Below, in pieces: positions 13,579-18,472 of a stretch of DNA of 18,472 bases (positions within the stretch are counted from its first letter, which is position 1; every line of letters starts with the position of its first letter). Below the pieces are notes generated by a model. It had not been told where the DNA came from, did not search any database, and worked only from the letters and a program-made list of their open reading frames with translations. A program made the translations under genes and the position numbers. This DNA comes from Opitutaceae bacterium (lineage in GTDB: Bacteria; Verrucomicrobiota; Verrucomicrobiia; Opitutales; Opitutaceae): positions 1-18,472 of the forward strand of contig JAHFTG010000011.1 of the NCBI GenBank assembly GCA_023269455.1. Reading direction: 5' to 3'.

Positions 13579-14363
13579 TACCCATCAAAAACAAAGAAGG
13601 GATCGCCCGCATGCGTGAGTCCTGTGCGATTGCGGCCACCATTTTGAACAAGCTCAAAGAGCTCGTTCGTCCCGGTGTGACCACTTATGACTTGGATCAG
13701 GCTGCACGCGATTTTATCGCCCAGCACGGAGCCCGGAGCGCCTGTTATGGCTACCAGCTCGGCAGTCGTCGTTATCCCGCCTACAGCTGTATCTCGGTAA
13801 ACGAAGAGGTCGTCCACGGAATCGGTTCTCTCAAGCGCATCCTGCGCGAAGGAGACATCGTTTCCCTCGACGTCGTCATCGAATACAACGGCTACATCGG
13901 TGACAACGCCTTCACCGTCCCGCTGGGCAACGTCGCCCCGCGCGTCACCGAACTTCTGAAGGTTAGCGAAGAAGCCCTTTATCTCGCGATCAAGCAGGCC
14001 CAGGTCGGCAATCGTATCGGCGACATTTCGCATGCGGTGCAGACCTTCGTCGAATCCCACGGATTCAGCGTCGTCCGGGATATGGTTGGCCACGGAGTAG
14101 GCACCTCGATGCACGAGGAGCCGCAGATTCCGAACTTCGGCCGTCGCAATTCTGGCGAGAAGATCAAGGCCGGCATGACCCTCGCCATCGAACCGATGGT
14201 GAACCTCGGCCACTACCGCACCAAGACGCTGAGCGATGGCTGGACAGTCGTCACCTCCGACGCTTCGCCCTCCGCGCACTTCGAACACACCGTGCTCACC
14301 ACCGAAAAAGGCCCCGAGATCCTCACGATCCCGCGCCCCTCTCCGGCTTCCGTTTCCGTCTGA
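13575..14363 (+). CDS. map: Methionine aminopeptidase, type I
   Basis: MAP removes the initiator methionine from nascent proteins at the ribosome exit. The 262-residue, single-domain type I form has all five metal ligands by alignment: Asp99 (VSLDVV), Asp110 (GDNAFT), His173 (GHGVG), Glu206 (IEPM) and Glu237 (FEHT), plus the substrate-binding His81 (EEVVHGIG) and His180. The start ATG overlaps the stop of the adenylate kinase relic by four bases. The product lacks an N-terminal zinc-finger extension. The secY-adk-map order is conserved; infA and rpmJ, which often follow, are absent, and rpsM starts 51 bases on. Confidence 0.97.
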   Translation: MIPIKNKEGIARMRESCAIAATILNKLKELVRPGVTTYDLDQAARDFIAQHGARSACYGYQLGSRRYPAYSCISVNEEVVHGIGSLKRILREGDIVSLDVVIEYNGYIGDNAFTVPLGNVAPRVTELLKVSEEALYLAIKQAQVGNRIGDISHAVQTFVESHGFSVVRDMVGHGVGTSMHEEPQIPNFGRRNSGEKIKAGMTLAIEPMVNLGHYRTKTLSDGWTVVTSDASPSAHFEHTVLTTEKGPEILTIPRPSPASVSV

Positions 14364-14414
14364 TCCATTTTCTGTTTTTCCCTCTCAACCATTAACTCTA
14401 ACTAAAACCCATCT

Positions 14415-14795
14415 ATGCCACGTATCCTTGGTGTTGAAATTCCCGCGAAGAAGAAAGTCGCGTTCGCACTCCGTTACATCTACGGAATTGGTCCCGTCCG
14501 CGCTGATCTCGTCATCAGCGAGACCGGCATCAGTCCCGATCTTCGCGCTCAAGATCTGACCGAAGAACAACTCAACAAGATCCTCCACGTCATCACCGAG
14601 CACAAGTGGGTGGTCGAGGGCGATCTTCGTCGCGAGCTCACTGGCAATCTGAAGCGCCTCCAGGCCATCAATTGCTACCGCGGCGTCCGTCACCGCAAGA
14701 GCCTCCCCGTGCGCGGTCAGCGCACCAGCACCAACGCCCGCACCCGCAAGGGACCGCGTCGCACTGTCGGTGTCACCAAAGCTAAAGAAGCATAA
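14415..14795 (+). CDS. rpsM: 30S ribosomal protein S13
   Basis: S13 lies in the 30S head and forms intersubunit bridges with L5. The 126-residue product shows PRILGVEIPAKKKVAFALRY, the helix-hairpin-helix YGIGPVRADLVI, LRRELTGNLKRLQAINCYRG and the universal tail HRKSLPVRGQRTSTNARTRK. Length is typical. No Shine-Dalgarno sequence; the 51-base gap after map is T/C-rich then A-rich, with TTAA at 14392-14395. It opens the alpha cluster directly, with rpsK 9 bases downstream. Confidence 0.98.
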   Translation: MPRILGVEIPAKKKVAFALRYIYGIGPVRADLVISETGISPDLRAQDLTEEQLNKILHVITEHKWVVEGDLRRELTGNLKRLQAINCYRGVRHRKSLPVRGQRTSTNARTRKGPRRTVGVTKAKEA

Positions 14796-14804
14796 TTTAA
14801 CGTC

Positions 14805-15419
14805 ATGGCCGAAGAAAAATCCGCTCCCAAGAAAGAAAAAACCCCGAAGCCCGCTGCTGCTGGCGCCGAGGTCAAAGCTCCCGCTGCCGACAAGCCAGCC
14901 AAGGCTCCTAAGGCTCCCAAGGCCGATGGTGCTGAAGCCGCCGTCGCCGCTCCCGCCGCCTCCGAGAAGCCTGTTGAGCTCATCGGTGGTGTCGCCCGTC
15001 AACCCACCGCTGAAGATCTCCTCAAGGAAGAGCTCGGCACGATCAAGATCCGCAAGGCCAAAGGCTCCAAGAACGTCACCTCCGGCGTCGCCAACATCCT
15101 CGCGTCTTTCAACAACACGATCGTCTCGATCACCGATGGCAAAGGTGCCGTCATCGCCTGGTCCAGCGCCGGCAAGTGCAACTTCCGCGGCTCGCGTAAG
15201 TCCACCGCCTACGCCGCCCAGGTCGTCGCTCAAGACGCCGCTCGTAACGCCATGTCGCACGGCCTCAAGGACGTCGTCATCAAGGTCTCCGGTCCCGGCC
15301 TCGGCCGCGACAGCGCCATCCGCGCCCTCCAGGCCATCGGCTTGGAAATCTCCACCATCATCGACGTTACGCCGGTGCCGCACAACGGCTGCCGTCCCCG
15401 TAAGCGCCGTCGCGTCTAA
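14805..15419 (+). CDS. rpsK: 30S ribosomal protein S11 with 75-residue N-terminal extension
   Basis: S11 is a platform protein contacting mRNA upstream of the E site. The canonical part begins around residue 83 and matches the family (TSGVANILASFNNTIVSITD, FRGSRKSTAYAAQVVAQDAA, SGPGLGRDSAIRALQAIGLE, DVTPVPHNGCRPRKRRRV). Family proteins are about 129 residues; this one has 204. The extra N-terminus is Ala/Pro/Lys-rich in residues 1-55, followed by a less repetitive stretch (VELIGGVARQPTAEDLLKEE, residues 57-76). The ATG at 14805 is 9 bases from rpsM, with TTTAA just before it; no internal ATG near the core start was found, so the extension is likely translated. Confidence 0.96.
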   Translation: MAEEKSAPKKEKTPKPAAAGAEVKAPAADKPAKAPKAPKADGAEAAVAAPAASEKPVELIGGVARQPTAEDLLKEELGTIKIRKAKGSKNVTSGVANILASFNNTIVSITDGKGAVIAWSSAGKCNFRGSRKSTAYAAQVVAQDAARNAMSHGLKDVVIKVSGPGLGRDSAIRALQAIGLEISTIIDVTPVPHNGCRPRKRRRV

Positions 15420-15463
15420 TCCGTCGCGTCCCTCAACTTAACTTTAAACAAAAGTAACCCACC

Positions 15464-16075
15464 ATGGCTCGTTACACCGGTCCTACCACCCGCATCAGCC
15501 GCCGTTTCGGTCAGCCGATTTTCGGCGCGACGAAGGCGTTTGAAAAGCGCAACTTCCCCCCTGGCCAGCACGGCCCCAAGCTCCGCCGCAAACTCTCCGA
15601 GTATGCCGTCGGCCTCAACGAAAAGCAGAAGCTCCGTTACACCTACGGTCTGCTCGAGCGCCAGTTCCGCCGCACCTTCGAGATCGCCAAGAGCGAGCGC
15701 GGTGTCACCGGCGAACGCTTCCTCCAGCTCCTCGAGACCCGTCTCGACAGCGTCGTTTACCTCCTTGGTTTCGCCAAGAGCCGCGCGGCCGCCCGCCAGC
15801 TCGTCGGCCACGGCCACGTGCGCGTCAACGGTCGCAAGCTGGACATCGCCAGCTACTCCACCAAGGCCGGCGACGAGATCGAGATCAAGAATCTCGCCTC
15901 CTCCCGCCAGCTCGCCCAGCGCAACTTGGAAGAAAACCGCGCCCGCCCCGTCCCGGGCTGGCTCACCCTCAACGCCGAGCAGTTCAAGGCCGTCGTCACC
16001 CGTCTGCCCAACCGCGACGAGATTGCTGCTGACATCACCGAGCAGCTCATCGTTGAGTTCTACTCCCGCTTCTAA
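15464..16075 (+). CDS. rpsD: 30S ribosomal protein S4, zinc-free form
   Basis: S4 nucleates 30S assembly and, in E. coli, represses the alpha operon. The 203-residue product starts MARYTGPTTRISRRFGQPIF and lacks the N-terminal cysteine cluster of zinc-binding S4. The S4 RNA-binding domain is clear (LETRLDSVVYLLGFAKSRAA, ARQLVGHGHVRVNGRKLDI). The C-terminus (ITEQLIVEFYSR) is standard. No Shine-Dalgarno sequence; the 44-base gap holds CTTTAAACAAAAG, with TTAA at 15444-15447. rpoA follows after 35 bases. Confidence 0.98.
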   Translation: MARYTGPTTRISRRFGQPIFGATKAFEKRNFPPGQHGPKLRRKLSEYAVGLNEKQKLRYTYGLLERQFRRTFEIAKSERGVTGERFLQLLETRLDSVVYLLGFAKSRAAARQLVGHGHVRVNGRKLDIASYSTKAGDEIEIKNLASSRQLAQRNLEENRARPVPGWLTLNAEQFKAVVTRLPNRDEIAADITEQLIVEFYSRF

Positions 16076-16110
16076 GCCGGAGCCCATTTTAACCGCAATC
16101 ACTCACCTCC

Positions 16111-17118
16111 ATGCCCAAACGCCTCGGAAAGTTCGAACTTCCCAATAAACTCACCAAGGTCGAGGAAGGTGCTACGCCGACCTACGCCAAGTTCATCGCC
16201 GAGCCCTTCGAAGCCGGCTATGGCCACACCATCGGCAACTCCCTCCGCCGCGTGCTGCTGAGCTCCATCGAGGGTTCCGCCATTTCCTCGATCAAGATCG
16301 AGGGCGTGCAGCACGAGTTCCAAAGCATCGATGGCGTCGTCGAAGACGTCACCGACATCGTCCTCAACCTCAAAAAAATCCTGATCGTCTCCCAGAAACG
16401 CGAAGCCTTTACCCTGTCCATCAAGGTGAAGAATCGCGAAGGTGCCGTCACCGCCGCCGACATTCAGGCCGACGCCGGTGTCAGCATCGTCAACCCCGAC
16501 CAAGTCATCGCCACCCTCGAAAAGGGTGCGACCTTCGAGGCCGAGGTTGAGATCAAGACCGGCCGCGGTTATTACCCTGGTGAGCAGAACAAAAAAGAAG
16601 AGCAGGCCATCGGCGTCATTCCGATCGACTCGCTTTTCTCACCCGTTCGCCTCGTCAAGTATTCCGTTGAGAACACCCGCGTCGGCCAGATCACCGACTA
16701 CGACAAGCTCATCCTCGAAATCTGGACGGACGGACGCATCAATCCGGACGACGCCCTCAAGCAATCCGGTTCGATCCTGAAGCACCACCTCGACGTGTTC
16801 GATCGCGTGAGCGACGAATCCTTCGAATTCGAAAACCAGCAGTCCGAGGTCAGCGAAGAGCAGAACAAGCTCCGCAAGCTCCTCAACATGTCGGTCAACG
16901 AAATCGAACTCTCCGTCCGCGCCGCCAACTGCCTCAACAACGCCAACATCACGACCGTTGGCGAGCTGGCGATGAAGACCGAGCAGGAGATGCTCAAGTA
17001 TCGCAACTTCGGCAAGAAGTCGCTCAACGAAATCAAGGACAAGCTCGAGGCCCTCGGTCTCTCGCTTGGCATGAAGTTCGACGAACGCCTCCTCGACGCC
17101 GCCAAGAAAGAAGCCTGA
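16111..17118 (+). CDS. rpoA: RNA polymerase alpha subunit
   Basis: The alpha subunit dimerises to seed RNA polymerase assembly and contacts promoter UP elements and activators. The 335-residue length is normal. The N-terminal domain shows AKFIAEPFEAGYGHTIGNSL, RRVLLSSIEGSAISSIKIEG, and GRGYYPGEQNKKEEQAIGVI. A linker leads to the C-terminal domain with its two helix-hairpin-helix motifs (VRAANCLNNANITTVGELA, NFGKKSLNEIKDKLEALGLS); Arg270 corresponds to the DNA-contacting Arg265 of E. coli. No Shine-Dalgarno sequence; CACCTCC directly abuts the ATG and TTAA lies at 16089-16092. A 179-base repeat-bearing gap separates it from rplQ. Confidence 0.98.
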   Translation: MPKRLGKFELPNKLTKVEEGATPTYAKFIAEPFEAGYGHTIGNSLRRVLLSSIEGSAISSIKIEGVQHEFQSIDGVVEDVTDIVLNLKKILIVSQKREAFTLSIKVKNREGAVTAADIQADAGVSIVNPDQVIATLEKGATFEAEVEIKTGRGYYPGEQNKKEEQAIGVIPIDSLFSPVRLVKYSVENTRVGQITDYDKLILEIWTDGRINPDDALKQSGSILKHHLDVFDRVSDESFEFENQQSEVSEEQNKLRKLLNMSVNEIELSVRAANCLNNANITTVGELAMKTEQEMLKYRNFGKKSLNEIKDKLEALGLSLGMKFDERLLDAAKKEA

Positions 17119-17120
17119 TA

Positions 17121-17216
17121 AATTACGATTGCCGATTTCGGCTTCACGTTTTGCCCCGGCAGCCGTGAGTCCGAAGTCGGTCCAATCGTAATTCGTAAAT
17201 CCAAAATCGTAAATTT
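17121..17216 (+). repeat. Near-palindromic 73-nt repeat element with direct TCGTAAAT motifs
   Basis: Between rpoA and rplQ, AATTACGATTG (17121-17131) is exactly complementary to CAATCGTAATT (17183-17193). Inside it, CCGATTTCGGCTTCACG (17132-17148) pairs with CGTGAGTCCGAAGTCGG (17164-17180), with one mismatch and two G-U pairs, leaving a 15-base loop. After the hairpin come further TCGTAAAT copies (TTCGTAAATCC, AATCGTAAATTT) to 17216. It is much more A/T-rich than its surroundings. The architecture is that of a REP/MITE-like intergenic repeat; whether other copies exist in the genome cannot be seen here. Confidence 0.6.
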
Positions 17217-17220
17217 CCAA

Positions 17221-17278
17221 CGGCTCTCGCGCCGTCCGTGTCGCCCAACGCTGCGACCGGATTGCCGATCGGGAGCCG
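17221..17278 (+). promoter_or_regulatory. Stem with 40-base loop upstream of rplQ
   Basis: CGGCTCTCG (17221-17229) can pair with CGGGAGCCG (17270-17278), nine pairs with one G-U. It lies between the repeat element and the rplQ start. The loop is long, so the structure is uncertain. It could be an untranslated leader or just base-composition coincidence in GC-rich sequence. Confidence 0.25.
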
Positions 17279-17297
17279 CCTTTAACCAAACACACCA

Positions 17298-17789
17298 ATG
17301 CGCCATCAAAAGCACCGCCACTCCCTCGGAGTGACCATCGAGCACCGCGCCGCCATGTTGTCCAACATGGCCGCCTCGCTCATCAAGCACGACCGTATCG
17401 AGACGACCCTGGCCAAGGCCAAGGCTCTCCGCCCCTTCATCGAGAAGGTCATCACCAAGGCCAAGCAGGCTGCGGCCAAGACCGAGCTCAAGGATTCCGT
17501 CCATCTCCGCCGCCTCGCCCTCAAGGTCGTGCGCGATGAAGATGCCGTCACCCTTCTCTTCAACGAAAAGTATAAGGAGTTCGTCAATCGCACTGGCGGT
17601 TACACCCGCATCTACAAACTCGCCCTGCCCCGTATCAGCGATGCCGCTGAAATGGCGTTCATCGAGTTCGTGAAGGCCGACGATCCTGGCTACAAGAAGA
17701 CCAAGAAGTCCTCCAAGGCCAAGAAAGCTTCCGCCAAGACCGAAGTGGCTCCCGCCGCCGAGGCTGCCGCTCCCGAAGCCCAAGCCTGA
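17298..17789 (+). CDS. rplQ: 50S ribosomal protein L17 with Lys/Ala-rich tail
   Basis: L17 is a 50S protein near the tunnel exit. The N-terminus is the family signature MRHQKHRHSLGVTIEHRAAM, followed by LSNMAASLIKHDRIETTLAK, AKALRPFIEKVITKAK, and the core end YTRIYKLALPRISDAAEMAF. At 163 residues it exceeds the E. coli 127; besides a small difference in the core, the C-terminus carries a tail rich in Lys, Ala and Glu (residues 132-163). TTAA at 17282-17285 is 12 bases before the ATG; no Shine-Dalgarno sequence. A strong terminator follows 41 bases after the stop. Confidence 0.98.
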   Translation: MRHQKHRHSLGVTIEHRAAMLSNMAASLIKHDRIETTLAKAKALRPFIEKVITKAKQAAAKTELKDSVHLRRLALKVVRDEDAVTLLFNEKYKEFVNRTGGYTRIYKLALPRISDAAEMAFIEFVKADDPGYKKTKKSSKAKKASAKTEVAPAAEAAAPEAQA

Positions 17790-17829
17790 TCACGTGGTAA
17801 AGCGCTCCGGCGCTGATCTTACGTTGCCG

Positions 17830-17862
17830 AAACGCGCCGAAGTTTTTCTTCGGCGCGTTTTT
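17830..17862 (+). terminator. Strong intrinsic terminator after rplQ
   Basis: AAACGCGCCGAAG (17830-17842) pairs perfectly with CTTCGGCGCGTTT (17848-17860) around a five-T loop; the stem runs into TTTTT (17858-17862), with more T after GC. Thirteen pairs plus a T-run make this a convincing Rho-independent terminator that closes the alpha cluster. Confidence 0.92.
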
Positions 17863-17958
17863 GCTTTTTAGCGGTCCAAACCTCTGCGCGCCTCTCGGGT
17901 TGGCCGTGATTCTTCGCTGGCGATTCCATCGGCCCTTTGCCTTTCTAAACAATACTCC

Positions 17959-18183
17959 ATGGCCCTCCAAGTTTCCGCTCTCATTTACTGCCTGATCGTT
18001 GCGGCGGTGTTTTTGGGGATGTGGCTTTATTACGACCATCGCGACCACGCCCGCTTCGAAATCGAGCGTCGCAAGACCACCTTTCGCTGCCAGAAGTGCG
18101 GGCATCTCTACGCGGCCCAAGGCGTGCTCGACTTCGGCGCCTGCCCACGCTGCGGACAGGAAAACGCCCGGCTCAAATTTTAA
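17959..18183 (+). CDS. Small membrane-anchored zinc-ribbon protein, function unknown
   Basis: I do not recognise a named family. The 74-residue product has one predicted membrane helix (residues 5-25, VSALIYCLIVAAVFLGMWLY), a charged His/Arg/Asp linker (HRDHARFEIERRK) and a compact four-cysteine zinc ribbon: Cys44-x2-Cys47-Gly and Cys62-Pro-x-Cys65-Gly. The positive charge after the helix suggests a cytoplasmic C-terminus (positive-inside rule). Start is ATG 17959, preceded by CTAAAC and no Shine-Dalgarno sequence. It sits between the rplQ terminator and guaA, in the same direction, and is probably its own unit or the first gene of one with guaA. A redox, nucleic-acid or protein-binding role is possible but unsupported. 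Confidence 0.75.
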   Translation: MALQVSALIYCLIVAAVFLGMWLYYDHRDHARFEIERRKTTFRCQKCGHLYAAQGVLDFGACPRCGQENARLKF

Positions 18184-18187
18184 CGAG

Positions 18188-18204
18188 GGCGGGGTGGCCC
18201 CGCC
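18188..18204 (+). promoter_or_regulatory. GC hairpin after the zinc-ribbon gene
   Basis: GGCGGGG (18188-18194) pairs perfectly with CCCCGCC (18198-18204) across a three-base TGG loop, starting 4 bases after the stop codon. No T-run follows directly (GCATTGACAG), so it may only mark or protect an mRNA end. A six-T run lies 30 bases further on. Confidence 0.4.
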
Positions 18205-18207
18205 GCA

Positions 18208-18237
18208 TTGACAGCCCGCGCTCCACTCGCGCATTTT
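18208..18237 (+). promoter_or_regulatory. Possible promoter for guaA
   Basis: A perfect -35 hexamer TTGACA (18208-18213) is followed 18 bases later by CATTTT (18232-18237), a poor -10 match. It is intergenic and 50-80 bases before the guaA ATG, which is a sensible place, but the -10 is weak and the call is tentative. Confidence 0.3.
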
Positions 18238-18286
18238 TTCCGTTTTAATTCACGTCCAATCCACGCTTTTGGCGCCTTTTCAACTC

Positions 18287-18472
18287 ATGTCCCAGACCAT
18301 CGCCGTCATCGATTTCGGTTCCCAATACACGCAGATCATCGCGCGCCGCATCCGCGAGTGCCAGGTTTACTCCAAGCTCTACCACCACACGGTCACCGCT
18401 GAAGAACTCAAGAAGGACGGAGTGGTCGGCATCATCCTCTCCGGTGGCCCCAGTTCGGTATTCGCAAAAAAA
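18287..18472 (+). CDS. guaA: GMP synthase (glutamine-hydrolysing), 3'-truncated by window edge
   Basis: GMP synthase converts XMP to GMP using ATP and glutamine, the last step of guanine nucleotide synthesis. Only the first 62 residues are visible, all from the N-terminal class I glutamine amidotransferase domain: TIAVIDFGSQYTQIIARRIR, then VVGIILSGGPSSVFAKK. The DFGSQYTQ and SGGPSSV motifs are diagnostic of GuaA. The catalytic Cys, the ATP-pyrophosphatase domain and the dimerisation domain lie beyond the window. The ATG has no Shine-Dalgarno sequence and follows a C/T-rich stretch. The frame is open to the last base. Confidence 0.95.
   Translation, partial: MSQTIAVIDFGSQYTQIIARRIRECQVYSKLYHHTVTAEELKKDGVVGIILSGGPSSVFAKK

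Noticed and set aside
16104..16110. CACCTCC directly before the rpoA ATG
   Set aside because: It equals the anti-Shine-Dalgarno sequence rather than its complement, so it cannot be a ribosome binding site; probably coincidence.
1..18472. tRNA, rRNA, CRISPR array, insertion sequence, prophage or attachment site
   Set aside because: No cloverleaf, repeat-spacer array, transposase or integrase reading was seen. The window is a continuous housekeeping cluster with gaps under 200 bases.

Overview
The window is one long, plus-strand-only stretch of the universal ribosomal-protein supercluster (the tail of the str operon, then S10, spc and alpha), followed by the first genes of the next unit. Every large gene is recognisable by family. 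DNA is GC-rich, coding sequence strongly prefers C-ending codons as in highly expressed genes, and gaps are short. The gene content points to Verrucomicrobiota, most likely the Opitutae/Opitutaceae. This is inference from familiarity with such loci (no tuf after fusA, L2 with HPNGGG, small lineage-type proteins inserted, zinc-free S4 and S14) and was not tested by alignment.

Layout. 2-1627: 3' three quarters of fusA (EF-G). 1646-7311: S10 cluster rpsJ-rplC-rplD-rplW-rplB-rpsS-[secreted 111-aa protein]-rplV-rpsC-rplP-rpmC-rpsQ. 7339-11503: spc cluster rplN-rplX-rplE-rpsN-rpsH-rplF-rplR-rpsE-[no rpmD]-rplO, closed by a strong intrinsic terminator. 11585-14363: secY, a degenerate adenylate-kinase homologue, map. 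14415-17789: alpha cluster rpsM-rpsK-rpsD-rpoA-[palindromic repeat]-rplQ, with no infA or rpmJ in front, closed by a second strong terminator. 17959-18183: a small membrane zinc-ribbon protein. 18287-end: start of guaA.

Together these genes build most of the ribosomal protein set and supply elongation factor G, the main membrane translocon subunit SecY, N-terminal methionine removal and the RNA polymerase alpha subunit, all co-oriented.

The parts that the textbook operon does not explain are: (1) a catalytically dead, P-loop-less, LID-less adenylate kinase relic kept in frame and overlapping map; (2) a signal-peptide protein between rpsS and rplV; (3) a 75-residue N-terminal extension on S11; (4) an 11th predicted membrane segment on SecY; (5) several gap hairpins, including one exactly where rpmD would be and one composite leader before rplC; (6) a 73-nt near-palindromic repeat between rpoA and rplQ; (7) Shine-Dalgarno sites confined to some large-subunit genes, with a TTAA box upstream of many others. 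No tRNA, rRNA, CRISPR, insertion sequence or transposase was seen, and no gene-free stretch exceeds 300 bases.
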